Assembly: GCA_008000375.1 (NCBI GenBank)
Contig: SMOI01000150.1
Coordinates: forward strand, 1 to 64,000
Direction: 5' to 3'
Length of the DNA stretch: 64,000 nt
Source: Poteriospumella lacustris
Lineage: Eukaryota > Sar > Chrysophyceae > Chromulinales > Dinobryaceae
In this document: positions 1 through 11,436 of the stretch, piece after piece
Layout of the letters: each line of letters opens with the position of its first letter
How positions within the stretch are numbered: position 1 is the first letter of the stretch
Made by a program: the position numbers and the translations under genes
The notes under the pieces: model-generated
The model's input: the letters and a program-made list of their open reading frames with translations, nothing else
Databases searched by the model: none
Told to the model about the DNA's origin: nothing

Positions 1-1238
1 CCGTGAGAAATGATGCAGGTGAAAGAGGTGAACAAGAAGCCAGCGCGGCTGCCGAGTAAAGGCAGTGCCACTGGTCGTTCCGTTCCATGAACCGATCAAG
101 CCGAGGGACGTGGGTCTGTCTCCCGCCCAGCTCCGCCCCGCCCCTTCCCACTCTTCTCCCATTTATCGCTTGACACCAAACGTCACTCCTCCTCTTTTTC
201 GCAGTTTCTTTTTCAAATTGTTGTCATCGTTGTTCACGCCTTTGTTGGTTCTCCCACTCATCATTTATATCGTCCACAGTTTGTTTTTGGTCGCTCGTGA
301 ATGGTGGGTGTCCTGATCCATCCCAAACAACGACCTGCAGTCTGCAGTGTGCAGTCACCGAAAAGAAAAAAAGAAATCGAACGCGGATGATCTCCCCGCA
401 CAAAAGAAAAATGATCAGCAGCAAAAGCCAGAAAAGAAACGGAAGGAAAATCTCATGTACCGTTACACGTTGCCCCCCAAGCGCCATTCATTCATTGACA
501 GAGGCAGTACTCGCCTACCTGCTCTGGACTCTGGGCGCGCCTACACTTATATATCTCGCCTTCCCTTCCCTTTCCTCCCCCCGCTCTTCTCTGTCCCCTC
601 CCATTGGCGATTCTTTCGCCCGCCTTTCCATTGGTTCGTTTCCCGTTTGTTGTTGTTGTCTCTTCTGTCCGCTTGCTCCTCGAAGCGGTCGCAGCGTCTC
701 GGTATTTGTTTGGTGTCGTTTTCTCTGGTGGATCTTTGGTTGCCGGGTGTGTTCACGCCTGTTGCTTCGTACGGCTTCTCTCTGCCCGCTGCATCTCCTT
801 TTTTATTCTGTTCGTTCGGCGACCCGTTCTTTTCGGTCCTGTGGTTTGGTCTGCCCGATGCCTCTCCCCTCCTCCTCCACCTCCTCCTCCTCCTGTATAT
901 GTCATTCACGACCTTGTACACGCCTGGGCGTGTGATTTGTTTGATCTGTTCGTCACCTGGAAGTTAAAACACGATTGCCCTTACTCGCGTGCTGAACTCC
1001 GCGGTCCTCTCTGCTACGTATCCTTCTCTCGCTCTCTCTTCTTGTCCCACCGACTGTCGTCAGTGCACCGCATCGGCTAGCTATCTCTTGTCACACCCTC
1101 ACACACTAACTCTCACGTCGGCGATGATTCGCCATTCGCCATTCGTTCTTTCGGCCTGGATATACAGTCGCTCGTATTCGTTCTGCTGGCTGATTCCTTC
1201 GGCCCCTTTCTGGTTGTCAAAATTGTTCATCTGTTTTC

Positions 1239-1239
1239 G

Positions 1240-1264
<25 letters not shown>
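1239..1264. repeat. (CT)n microsatellite
   Basis: About a dozen uninterrupted CT units inside the pyrimidine-rich tract. Confidence 0.9.
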
Positions 1265-1271
<7 letters not shown>

Positions 1272-2212
1272 CTTCTCCTCTCTTCGCTTCTGCTGTTGCT
1301 TCTTCACTTCACGTCATTTATATCCATCTGCTCAGTTGTCGGTAATCTCCTCTGCGATCCTGCACCTCCTCCCCCCCCCCTCCGGTCGGCTTGTCTTCCA
1401 TCGTCCTGTGGCTCCGCTGACCGTCCCCGCAGTTGTTCCTCTTCGTTCTCGGTCAAATGTGTGTCATTTGCTTGCATTATCGCTTGCTTTTCCCCCTGCG
1501 GTCTACGCGTCTGTCCTCGCATTATTCCTTGCCCCCCCCGTCCCTCTCTCTGTCTCATCACTTCCCTTCTGCTGCCATCCCTTCTTCCATCCCGTCTCCG
1601 TCATACACCCCTCCCCCTTCCTCCTCTTCTTCCTCTACTGAACTTCCTCTTCCCCTCGGACTCTCGCTATTCGTTGTGTTGTCAATCAAAGCTCTTTTCC
1701 GTGGTGATTGCGCTGAGAACGATCTGTTCTGCAGCAGCCCAACCGGAAACAGATGGTCTTCCATCCGCCTCGGTTGCCGCTCCCACACGAAAAATGTGCC
1801 TACGTTTACTCGTCAGGTCGTTCTTCTTGGTCGTCGCTCTCGCTGGTTGGATATGTAGTTTTTGTTGTTTTCTGCTCGGTGTTGTCAATTGTTTCTGTTC
1901 GTTTTAGCAGTTGTTGTTGTCGTTGTAGTTTATGATGATGCATTTTTGATTTAATTGCTTTTGATTTGTTGGTTAGCTCTCTCCTCCTCCTCCTCCTCCT
2001 CCACGCCCCCACTTCCTTTGGTTTTCGCAAAATCTGCGGCCCCCTTTTTTTGCGATGTGTATTCTCTCTGTTACGCTCGGCAATCGTCGTTCGAATACGC
2101 CCACGTCGGCGAGTCCATCGCAAAAGGGGTCTCCATGTGTGTTGTTGTTTGTATGTGCACTTGTATGTGTTAATCTGTGGTTGTTTTCTCCATTGCTATT
2201 TGTCGACGTAAT

Positions 2213-2252
2213 TGAACTGAACTGAACTGAACTGAACTGAACTGAACTGAAC
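2213..2252. repeat. (TGAAC)8 pentanucleotide microsatellite
   Basis: Eight perfect tandem copies of TGAAC. It is the only long perfect pentanucleotide array in the window and is not part of a gene. Confidence 0.95.
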
Positions 2253-3461
2253 AAATGTTGTTTCTCCTCTCACCCTCTTTCTCTCTTTCTCACTCTCGGA
2301 CGCGCAGTCGGTCTCTTCTATTGCTCTTTCATCGCCCTTTGTACTGTATATGAGCGAGCGCGCACAAACGAACGAATACTGCGGCGCATCGATGCTGCCC
2401 GCTGCTGTCTGTGTTGGTTGCCCTTTCCCAGCAGCAGCTTCTTCCTTGCGGCCGGCTACGTGCAGCGCGTCGTGCTTTCGTGTGTTGGTCACCCACCCAT
2501 CGCTTCTTTTTTTTCAAGTGTGTTTCTGTAGCTACACCCGGCCGGTGCTGTTAGCCTGTATTTGTGTCCCGGCTCTTTCATTGGTTGACGATTTCCCTTA
2601 TCTCTTTCCCCCGTCCACCTCCACCCCCACCCCCTTGATCTGTGTTCGGTAAACGTTGATTCGCGCGGTATATACGCTGTAGGAATACTGTAGATGTGCG
2701 TGTGTGTGCGCGCGTGTGCGTGTACGTGTGTTGTGTACGAGTTGAGTTGATTCTCTCTCTTGCGTCTTTCTCACGGCCAACTGCCGATGAAGGTCGATGT
2801 TGCTTCTGCATGTGTCGTTAACTATCGTTAAGTGGCCAGCCATCGGCTGTGGCGTTGATATTGCGCTTCCTCTTCGTCCACTCCTTTCTACGCCTCTCTC
2901 TCTTCTTTCATTTCTTCTCGTGTCACTCAGAGCGCCATGCCATGCCAGGCCATGTCATGGCCAATACGGCGCTATCGGGCACCCTCCCACAACATCAGTG
3001 CGACCTCCTCCTTCAGTCTTTCTTCTGCCTTTGGTTCCTCCCCTCCCCCACCTTTGCACGTTTCCCTTTCAGCAGCCCCCCCCCCCACAAACCATGCCAT
3101 GATCCTGCATACTTTGCCCACCCACCAATCATAAAACAGACAGAGTCTATCGCGTCCGTGCAGTGGTGCCTCGTCACACAATGACCGAGTCGCGCTCCAC
3201 GGTCCTCTCTGTCCTCTCGTGTGATTCATCGATCGTCCCCCCTCTCTCTCCCCCACGACGTTACTCCTTGTTCCCCATCCCCCCATCCATTCCCCTCCCC
3301 CTCCGCCCCGATTGCATTAAGTATCTGTCTTTGTCTTTGTCTTTGTCCACGCCACCATCCATCCATCCAGGGCCATGCCTATGCTGGTGGGGCGTCTTTC
3401 ACTGGTCTTGTTCGCGTTTGTCCACTTGTATCTTCTGTGTTTGTTTGGGGTGGTCGATACT

Positions 3462-3474
3462 CCCCCCCCCCCCC
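3462..3474. repeat. Poly-C tract
   Basis: Thirteen consecutive C residues in non-coding DNA. Confidence 0.9.
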
Positions 3475-5111
3475 ATCGCTCGCTGCTCCCGCCTCTCTCA
3501 GACGGTGAGTGGCGCGAAATAAATAATTTATTAATACTAACGGAACCCTACTACACCGAGGAAGCACCAACACCAACGGCGGTGTGTGTGGTCGTTTCGT
3601 GGCGTTCTCTCGATCTCTGTGTGAAATCTCTGCTGTGTCGGTGGTTGAATTTCTTTCCCCCCTCTGCGGCGGTGTGGGTCACACCTGCACGTGTGGGGGT
3701 GTGCGCACCACGCACAGTCCTACAAATGTGTTTCTCCTGCCTCCTGATCTGTTTCGTATTTTCTTTTTCTCTCTCGGCGGTGCCCTCTTCGCTGTCCCCC
3801 ACCAACGATACGCTCGCTGTCCTCTCTGTTTGTTGGTTGATTGTTGTTATCGTGTCGCAGTTGTTGAGCCTCGCTGGGGGGTGCAATCGACCGAGGCTAC
3901 CCCTCTTCTTTCGCCTGTCTTGTTCCTTTCCGCATTGAATGTTTTTTATTCGCTCTGCCCTCTGCCACACCCTCTCCTCCTACCTCGCCACAGTCAGCAC
4001 AGCCGCTCCGCTGTTCCCGTTGTTTTGTTGATGTTTTTGCTGGTTTATGGTCTCTGTTTCTCTTTGTCTGTTGTGTCTGGTCTGTGTGCGATGAATACTG
4101 ATTGATTCTTTCTCCGAAGCGCCTCTCACACACTCGTCACGCCCACCCCGCCAAGTGGACACAGTACTCCTCTTGGGGTGGGGGAGTGGGGGAGTAGGGG
4201 TGATGATAGGAGATCGTCGGCAGTCCTTTGCTTCGCTGACGGTCTCGGTGGATTCACACGTGTGTGGTGTCTGGTCTGTGTCGTCGGTCACGTTTCATCG
4301 TCGCTGATCGATCGGTTCCCTTCACCACCCCCACTCGCTCTTGTTTCTTCTCTTCGTCGGGCTTTTCACCGCCCCCATATGTTGTCTTTGTCGCGCAGTA
4401 CGCGGTCATCCAATCAGCAGCCTCCACGAGGGCGTAGAGTCACTGATCTCCCAGCCCTTACGCCCCCACGCCCCCACGCCCTCACGCCCCCACCGCTCTG
4501 GACTTCATTCTTCGCGCTTGCGTCTCTTTGGCATGTAGCATCCGCATCCAGCCATTTAGGTAGAACAGAAGAAGTATCAGCTCTTCGCGTTCTGTTGCTG
4601 GGTCTGTGTCATGTCCAGCTCGTCATCGGACGGGTCCACTGCTGTGGTGTGTGGTTCCGGGGGTGGGCAAATGTAAACAACCACCAAAGTAATGGCTGGC
4701 GTTTGGGTGCGTCTCGGGTAGTAGTACTGCGTCTGTTGGAGTCAATGAAAGTGAATCATAATAGGTCGACAGGCGGAGGAAAGAAGGTGCAACTAGTTTA
4801 TTGGGGAAGTTGTTGTTTACGTCACCGTTGAAGACGAAGACGAAGAGAACGAGGACGACACTGGTCGCCTCGCGCTATGTGGTGTATGTAGTATAGGGGC
4901 AGTGGAGATGCAGGATGACAGACGAGAAGGAGGCTCTATAGGCTACTGTGTGATTGTTGTTGGCACCATGTGCACCAAAGAAGCAGAGAAAGAGATGGAA
5001 GACCTTAACACTGCTGCTGGATACCAAGCGAAATGAACATGAAAGACACATCAGAAAAAAAAAAGAATTTTTGGACCATCTCGGCCGCACCATCTCCACC
5101 ACTGCTGACCG

Positions 5112-5129
5112 ACACACACACACACACAC
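5112..5129. repeat. (AC)9 microsatellite
   Basis: Nine perfect AC dinucleotides, in the purine/A-rich part of the left gene-free region. Confidence 0.9.
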
Positions 5130-5672
5130 GCAACGAGAGGGGACAGTGGGAGGTGGTGCATGGCAGTGGAGAGAGACATTGATTGTGGTATATAGGTTGT
5201 GTATGGCATACTGCACAGGGGAAAGCGGAGTGAGTGGGAGTGAGGAGTGGGGGTACACTGTGTGGCACCTCTGCCTGCTGCACAGGGCGGAGGGTACCAC
5301 CGGCCCAACGCACTCACTCTCACACACCACCTCCACACAGCTGTGGGTATCCCATGACACACACTCGACGAGTTGCGTCATTGATTTTTTCTTGCTTTTT
5401 TTTGTTGATCGGTTGTATATAGAAATAACTACTACCACTAACTGGAGACTGCTGCTAATCCCAATAACAACAACAACTGCGTGAACGAGAAAGAACGGAA
5501 GCGAAGAGAAGATAAAGAGGGGGGAGGGAGAGAGGTGGATAGAAGGGGCTATCGGGACCGGGTTGGGGGGGGGGTCCTGCTGTTGTGCTATCATACTCAG
5601 CTTTCCGGTTCTATGTCATTGTCGGTTGGTTGATGGGTTATTTGTAGATATGGGTGTGGTCTGTCTTCTCTC

Positions 5673-7547
5673 TTAGGAACGATCAGGCCAAGGTTGGGTG
5701 GGATCGGATTGAGTCAACACGAAGTGATCCAAGACTTCGTTGTTGGTGTTCAAGACCCATTGCCAATCCAAATACGTCGCATTCACCGCCGTCACCTTTG
5801 CGTATCCATATTGATAAAAGACGTCTTCGTTCCAGCTGGGATACGGGGTCACATAATTCACCGTAAAGGATGCACCACCGGTACCAATGACGAAATGCAC
5901 CGTCGCTTGCGGATCTTCTTGAATGTGAATCGTTTCACCCGTCACCTCATCGACATACGAGCGAGACGCTTGCACCACTTGCTTGTTGTACACGGCGGAA
6001 TGACGTTGGACCACGTGATTGTGACCATAGAAACCCAAGTTCACACGGTATTTGTACAACAACGGCTCCAAATTCGTGATCATGTTGTCCATGACGACAA
6101 TATCCGACGACACAGATCCACCGTAATTGGAATTCAAATACATAGCACGATGACCGCCAAAGATCACCCACGGGGTCTTCGTACGATCAATGGACTTCAA
6201 ATCGTTCTCCAACCACAGGTATTGCTCAGAGCCGATGGTATAGTCATGTTCGGTGGAAATACCAATCAAATGGATCAATCCAACGTCATACGACCACCAA
6301 GGCTTGTTGGTAGTCGCGGGAGCAGGCATCGGAATCAAGCGGGTGGTCATCACACCACATTCTCCACCCGAATCAGAGTTGTTGAAGTAGGTCGAGGAGT
6401 TGTACCAATCAGACTCATGGTTCCCCACCGTCGTCAAATACAACGTTCCCGACGCCATCGGAGCTAACATATCCAAGAAGAAATCCCACACCGCCAAGTA
6501 CCCCGTCGCATACGAGATATCGCCACCGTGATAAATGGCATCAATGTTACCCTGCGCAACTTCGGCACCAACGGACATGGCCGTATAGTAAGCCGGGCGG
6601 CCATATTCATACCAGGTAAACGCCATGTCAGAGCTACCACGACCAAAGTCATCAAACAGAATCAAGGTCGTTCCGCGCTTGGGAGGTTGCGTGCCAGGAG
6701 CGGGAGGAACTTGAAAGATATATTCCTTGCTGAAGTCGTTCGTATTCGCATCACCGAAGATGTAGTAGATACGAGTGTTAGCCAAAGCAAGCATGCCTTG
6801 AATTGGGGCCGTATGAATCAATCCCGTTTCACGCCATCCAATCGTATTGGCGGGAGCACCACAAACATCGGTACGAGCGATGGACGAAGTGGCTGCTGAG
6901 GCGACATTCGTATACTTGCCCGAGGCCGTTCCCCACTTGACCGTAGGGGTAGCAGAGTTTGCGGAAGACCACAGAAGATTGAAAATATCGTAATCTCCAG
7001 TAGGAACCATGCGGGGGCGAAGAGGCTCGTTAATGTTCTTGAAGGAAATCACCTCATTGGCCTTACCAACCAACACAGGCTTTGATTGCCCGTTGGTGTA
7101 GTAGTAAAACGCAATATCAGCACGCAGATTGGTGAAGTTGAAGAGCAATTGACCTTTGCCCGAGGTAAGGTAATCAGCGGATGCATCACACCAGGCGTAC
7201 TTCACTGGCACAGTGGTAGTGATATCAATATCTGCTGGCGAGTACGCCGCAATCCAATCCTTGGATGAAGGGGCATCAGATTGGAATGCAATGGTGACAA
7301 CATCGTCATTGTTAATCACAAGGGGGTCAAGCACTGAGATTTGATAAGTACTACCCACAGACTTGCGCTTGTCCTGAATGTTCTCCGGGTAAATGAATTG
7401 GAATTCGTTGGCTGAAGGAACACCTCGCTCGGTATACTCTGGAAATGCATGATTTCCAAGCATCTGATGGAGAACAGTTCCTCCGAAGGCCCACGAAAAG
7501 TAGGACACCAACAGTACCACCTTCGCGAACATCTGCGGGGATGGCAT
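5673..7547 (-). CDS. Secreted purple acid phosphatase (metallophosphoesterase)
   Basis: Single exon, 624 aa. It probably hydrolyses phosphate esters at a dinuclear metal centre in the secretory pathway or outside the cell. The N-terminus (residues about 7-22) is a hydrophobic signal peptide. An N-terminal Fn3-like domain precedes the catalytic domain. The metal-ligand blocks of plant-type purple acid phosphatases are present in order: FDDFG (Asp about 300), GGDISY (about 341-346), GNHES (about 375), FGGHR (about 463) and YGHNH (about 507). The usual first block is GDxG; here the Gly before the ligand Asp is replaced by Asp, but the ligand itself is kept. The length agrees with the large plant/protist class. 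The ATG at 7547 gives a good signal peptide directly. In phytoplankton such enzymes often serve phosphate scavenging; that role is inference here. Confidence 0.93.
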   Translation of the reverse strand: MPSPQMFAKVVLLVSYFSWAFGGTVLHQMLGNHAFPEYTERGVPSANEFQFIYPENIQDKRKSVGSTYQISVLDPLVINNDDVVTIAFQSDAPSSKDWIAAYSPADIDITTTVPVKYAWCDASADYLTSGKGQLLFNFTNLRADIAFYYYTNGQSKPVLVGKANEVISFKNINEPLRPRMVPTGDYDIFNLLWSSANSATPTVKWGTASGKYTNVASAATSSIARTDVCGAPANTIGWRETGLIHTAPIQGMLALANTRIYYIFGDANTNDFSKEYIFQVPPAPGTQPPKRGTTLILFDDFGRGSSDMAFTWYEYGRPAYYTAMSVGAEVAQGNIDAIYHGGDISYATGYLAVWDFFLDMLAPMASGTLYLTTVGNHESDWYNSSTYFNNSDSGGECGVMTTRLIPMPAPATTNKPWWSYDVGLIHLIGISTEHDYTIGSEQYLWLENDLKSIDRTKTPWVIFGGHRAMYLNSNYGGSVSSDIVVMDNMITNLEPLLYKYRVNLGFYGHNHVVQRHSAVYNKQVVQASRSYVDEVTGETIHIQEDPQATVHFVIGTGGASFTVNYVTPYPSWNEDVFYQYGYAKVTAVNATYLDWQWVLNTNNEVLDHFVLTQSDPTQPWPDRS

Positions 7548-8170
7548 ATTTGCAAGAAACTGAACCCGTCTATCAAAAAGCGACTTGATTCGAAGCCTGA
7601 GAGAATATCAGGACGAAGTCAGCAGCAACCTAGTTTGGAGTTTACAGTTGATGATTGTGATAACGTTAATCTCCTTATTGTTGTTGTGCAAGAGAAGTCG
7701 CAGCGATTGGATCAGCAGCGCCGCTGTTGCAGCTTCAACTCGGTCAGCTGTCTGTGTCTGTGTCGCCTGTCTCTATGCGACACACGACAAACCAACATCC
7801 TGCACACGACGATGATGACGATGTCACCATCCACCACAACCGAAGATTCTTTAGAGATTCTGTGAGATTCAATCATTCCTTGACCAACCAAGTTCTTCCA
7901 GATTCATCCTGGACTTATGTTTTTCAACTGTTCGATTTTGTGTGACAGAATCTACTGAGTCAACTGAAAATATGGTGAAAGAGAATTTGACCTTCCAAGT
8001 CAACTGAAAAACCCCGTAGAAGTGAATTTGACATGTGATGAATTAGTGGCTTTGTTATGGGTTCCGTTACGGCCCAGAAAAATTTCAAATATATGAAGCA
8101 GTATGGCAAAATACAGACTAAGCTGTCATGGCATGTAATCCATCTGGCAACAAACAATTCTGAAAAAATT
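7548..8170. other. Intergenic region between phosphatase and ornithine decarboxylase
   Basis: Upstream region of the phosphatase and 3' flank of ornithine decarboxylase, both on the - strand. It holds an imperfect direct repeat (7958-8035) and no supported gene. Confidence 0.7.
7958..8035. repeat. Imperfect ~40 bp direct repeat, two units
   Basis: The 13-mer AGTCAACTGAAAA occurs at 7958 and again at 7998. Each copy is followed about 25 nt later by GAATTTGAC, so two diverged units of about 40 bp stand in tandem. Confidence 0.7.
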
Positions 8171-9706
8171 TTACACGTAAACGTAAGTTTTCTTGGGGAT
8201 GTGGGTGTACCCGTTGAATACAAACGAAGCGGTGTGGGTATAAGCTCCTTGGCATTCCCAAATCAACCAGTCGTTCACCTCGCATCTTGGAAGAACGGTG
8301 GTTTCCAAAGCGCACATCTGGTCAATACCATCACAAGTAGGACCGAAAACGGCGGTGGGAATCTTTTTCTCACTTTCGAAATCGCCACTCTTCTCCTTCT
8401 CCAGGACGCTCGCCAAACGAAGGGGTACAGGGATAGCATGATCATAGATGACGTTGTTGAAAGAGCCATAGACACCATCATCGACATACAGAGCCTGGAA
8501 ATTGTTGTTTCCTCCCTTGCGCGAGTACACCTTCGTGGCAATCGTGGTGGAGGCAGATACGAAGAAACGACCAGGCTCGGCAATGAAGCGCATGTCACTG
8601 GGCAACGACTCGAAGCTCGACTTGAAGTGCTCGATGGCTCCGCGAATCGCCGCGGCCAACTCCGGGAAAGTCGGCAAATTTCCGAGGAGATTCATCGAGT
8701 CTCCAGGGAATCCGCCACCGATGTCAACGATGTGCATACGGGAAAATCCCAAACGAGCACCTTCTTCGAACACCATGCGGGCGTGGTCAATGGCAGTGGT
8801 GTAAGCATCAGGATCGCCGCAACCAGATCCAACGTGGAAAGACACGCCAGCCACATTCAATCCCAAGTCCTTCGCAACACGCAACAGATGGGGAGCTTCG
8901 GCAACAGGACAACCAAACTTCTTCGAGAAACGACACACCGACGATTTGTCATCAGTTGTCAAGCGAAGAAGGAGTTCCATGGACTTTCCACCGGGGATGG
9001 AAGCAATCTTGTGCAACTCATCCTCGCCATCGAACACTGTCATGCGCACGCCATTGTTGATGGCAAACTCCAACATGCTTGCCATCTTAGCAGGATTCGC
9101 ATAAACGATGGAAGAGGCCGCACAGCCTTTGGCACCGAAGGAAAGCTCATCACCCAAACCATTCACAACCATATCAATTTCACCTTGCGTAGCACAATCA
9201 AAAGAAGCACCAAGGAAGGAGAGCAATCGAACAATCGCCGGATCGGGATTGCACTTCACAGCATAGAAAGGCTCAACCATGGGAAGCTCTTGCTTCCACA
9301 AGTTGAACTGACTTGCAACAGTGGCCAAGTTGGTAACGAGGAAAGAGCCAACCTCGTAACCAGCCTCAATGCGGTGATTGATGAACTTAGGGATGGAGCC
9401 AAATTCGGTGAGATCAAAGACCTCAGCACCAACTTCACGGGCTAAATCCTCTTCAATACCAATCAATCGACTGGGGCTGGGATCAACGATGGGAGACGAA
9501 GCAGTGCCATTCGACACATCGGTCTCACCGTTGGAAGAGCCGTCGCTGTCGTAATCGACAGAGCGGCAGCCCTTAACATCCAATGCACAGTCCTTCTCAG
9601 AACCATGAATTGGATCAAAATTGGAGTCGACGTCTGGAACCGCCTTGTGGCGGCTCACAGAACTCACTTGAAAGCTGTATCCTTGAATGCCATAGCCCAC
9701 TTCCAT
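8171..9706 (-). CDS. ODC: Ornithine decarboxylase (fold III PLP enzyme)
   Basis: Single exon, 511 aa. It decarboxylates ornithine to putrescine, the entry step of polyamine synthesis, probably in the cytosol. The PLP-binding lysine lies in FYAVKCN (Lys about 151). Other family blocks are FHVGSGCGD (about 290), DIGGGFPG (about 328), AEPGRFFV (about 376), YVDDGVYGSFN (about 407) and the catalytic-cysteine block FGPTCDGID (Cys about 458). The Cys block favours ornithine over diaminopimelate or arginine as substrate. The enzyme core is of normal length, but about 85-100 acidic, Ser-rich residues precede it. No transit peptide is obvious. It is divergent from the mucin-like gene at 10295, with 588 nt between the start codons. 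Confidence 0.93.
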   Translation of the reverse strand: MEVGYGIQGYSFQVSSVSRHKAVPDVDSNFDPIHGSEKDCALDVKGCRSVDYDSDGSSNGETDVSNGTASSPIVDPSPSRLIGIEEDLAREVGAEVFDLTEFGSIPKFINHRIEAGYEVGSFLVTNLATVASQFNLWKQELPMVEPFYAVKCNPDPAIVRLLSFLGASFDCATQGEIDMVVNGLGDELSFGAKGCAASSIVYANPAKMASMLEFAINNGVRMTVFDGEDELHKIASIPGGKSMELLLRLTTDDKSSVCRFSKKFGCPVAEAPHLLRVAKDLGLNVAGVSFHVGSGCGDPDAYTTAIDHARMVFEEGARLGFSRMHIVDIGGGFPGDSMNLLGNLPTFPELAAAIRGAIEHFKSSFESLPSDMRFIAEPGRFFVSASTTIATKVYSRKGGNNNFQALYVDDGVYGSFNNVIYDHAIPVPLRLASVLEKEKSGDFESEKKIPTAVFGPTCDGIDQMCALETTVLPRCEVNDWLIWECQGAYTHTASFVFNGYTHIPKKTYVYV

Positions 9707-10294
9707 TAACTGCCAATCACTTGTGTGTCAACAAGGACTAGCGGTGACAAAAGTTTGAGTGATGTAGTCGAGAGAGACTAACAAAAGAAGCTTTTCGTTG
9801 TGCAAACGAAAGTGTGCTGTTAGGAATTAAGTTGTGAAAGTGTTCGTGGTCGCAGATTCGAAGAATTTGACTTCCCCGCCCACGGCCACACAGAGGGAAG
9901 GGAGGATGCAAAAGGCGAGGAAAAATGGGGCAAATTTCTGTCTGTTTTTGGACATCTTTAACCGTCAGTTGCTGAAAAGTCCAAATTAGGACCACTCTAC
10001 TGTAAAAACGCGTTTTTGTTGCAGTTTCGTTTTTTCTGTGTCGCACCACACCAACTCGTCAGTGGAAAGTTTCTGGAACAGCTTGCGCGCTGTTTGTTTC
10101 TCTCAACCGCCGTGTCGCAGTGGCCGGGGTGCCCTCCACTCAAAGAGTACAAAGTTTGGATCGAGCTTTCCGTGCGTTCAATATCTATCGACAACACCGA
10201 CCGTTTACAATAAATCTCACCGCCCCATAAACCGTTGAGAGTATTTGTTTTTGTCTTCCGATCTGGTAGTATCAACAGAACACATCTGAGAGAA
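9707..10294. promoter_or_regulatory. Divergent intergenic region (ODC / mucin-like protein)
   Basis: 588 nt separate two start codons on opposite strands, so both promoters must lie here. I could not identify a TATA box or other defined element with confidence, and there is no supported gene. Confidence 0.5.
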
Positions 10295-11436
10295 ATGAAC
10301 TCAACTTCGTTCTTAGCGCTTCTTGTGGTCGTGTTTTCGCAACTGATCTTAACCGCCACTGCCAATGATCCGTTGCTGGCAGAAGCTCACGGTATGTTGC
10401 GCTATCCCATTATGTATGAGTCTAAACATGTCTAATGCATCCACTGCTATGTTTTTCTTGATGTTCAGGCTTGGGTTTGGACCTCAAGGAGCATGTTGCG
10501 AGTTTGGCAAAAGAGGAAAAGCTCCTGGAGCACATGGATATTCTGACCGTCACCGCCGCTCCCACTTTCGAGCCCACGGTAGCACCTACGAATGCGCCAA
10601 CCTTTTCGCCAACTACGACTCCAACTGCTACCCCCACAGCAACCCCAACTGCAACTCCAACTGCCACCCCTACCGCCACTCCCACGGCAAGCCCCTCTGC
10701 TGCTCCTACTGCGGCCCCAACTGCTGCTGCAAATACTCCCACCTTTGCACCAACTGCTGCTCCTTCGAGAACTCCCACTGCTGCTCCCACCATTGGCTCA
10801 ACTCCTGTTATTTACTTCTCGTCGTCTTTGACCATGGCTGGTTTGAGCTCGTCTACTCTTAACGACGCGTCCAAGACCTCTGTCAGCCAAGCCACTTGCA
10901 CAACTATGGGGTTGCCTTCGTCCGCATGCTCTTTCCACGGAAGTGTTGTTGTTTCGCAGACCTCCCGCCGTATGCTTCGCGCGGAAGAAGCTGCTGCTAT
11001 TCACGCCGAAGTTACCTACAATATCGCTGCTTACGTCAACACCACCACCTCTGTCCCATCCAACTTTAGCGGAAGCGCCACCGCGTACTTCGACTCTTTG
11101 TCAACCAAATTGTCTGACACGACTGCTCTTACCAACAACCTGCAAACTGCCGCTACCAACAATGGCGCAACTGTGCTCACAACTGCAACTGTTACCGGCG
11201 TCAGCAGCACTGTCACGGAGATTGACAGCCCACCTTCTGGGGACGATGATGACAACAAGCTCTCTGGAGGCGCCATTGCTGGTATTGTGATCGGTGTGAT
11301 TGTTGGCTTTGCCTTGATCTGTTTGGCGGTGTACTTCTTTTTCTTCCGCGAATCGGCCGGTTTCCAATCTGCTGGAGACAGCAATTTCAATGCCCGACAT
11401 CATCGCAATAGCAAGGAGTTGCCAATTACTCTATAA
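10295..11436 (+). CDS. Mucin-like type I membrane protein with Thr-Pro repeat and SEA-like ectodomain
   Basis: Two exons, 10295-10391 and 10469-11436, 354 aa. The 77 nt intron has a GTATGT donor and TTCAG acceptor, and phase 1 joins cleanly. The protein has a signal peptide (about residues 6-23). A stalk of repeated Thr-Pro/Ala-Pro-Thr units (about 55-135) would be heavily O-glycosylated. Next comes a domain of about 130 aa with the pattern of SEA-like modules seen with PT repeats in algal surface proteins. An acidic linker (DDDDNK) and one C-terminal transmembrane helix starting AIAGIVIGVIVGF complete it, with a short cytosolic tail. The topology suggests a cell-surface or wall-anchoring protein; the ligand is unknown. 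The SEA-like assignment is pattern-based and uncertain. Confidence 0.8.

Larger units (their letters stand above)
1..5672. other. Gene-free, strand-skewed low-complexity region
   Basis: No credible gene was found in 5.7 kb. All open frames here are short, overlap each other in several frames, and translate to Ser/Pro/Leu/Phe/Cys-rich strings typical of T/C-rich DNA. The + strand is strongly pyrimidine-rich (T and C) up to about 4560. It then turns A/G-rich up to the 3' end of the phosphatase gene at 5673. The region contains several microsatellites, listed separately. It may be the long 3' flank or UTR of a + strand gene left of the window, meeting the 3' flank of the - strand phosphatase gene. 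I saw no tRNA, rRNA or transposon signature. Confidence 0.6.

Noticed and set aside
297-1907. Overlapping Ser/Leu/Cys-rich open frames in the left region
   Set aside because: T/C-rich DNA lacks stop codons in several frames at once; no conserved motif in any of them.
5694-6467. 257-codon antisense frame inside the phosphatase gene
   Set aside because: His/Arg-rich shadow translation opposite a conserved enzyme.
8057-9445. 462-codon open frame antisense to ornithine decarboxylase
   Set aside because: It is the mirror of a well-supported gene. Its translation has no family pattern and reflects codon bias of the real gene.
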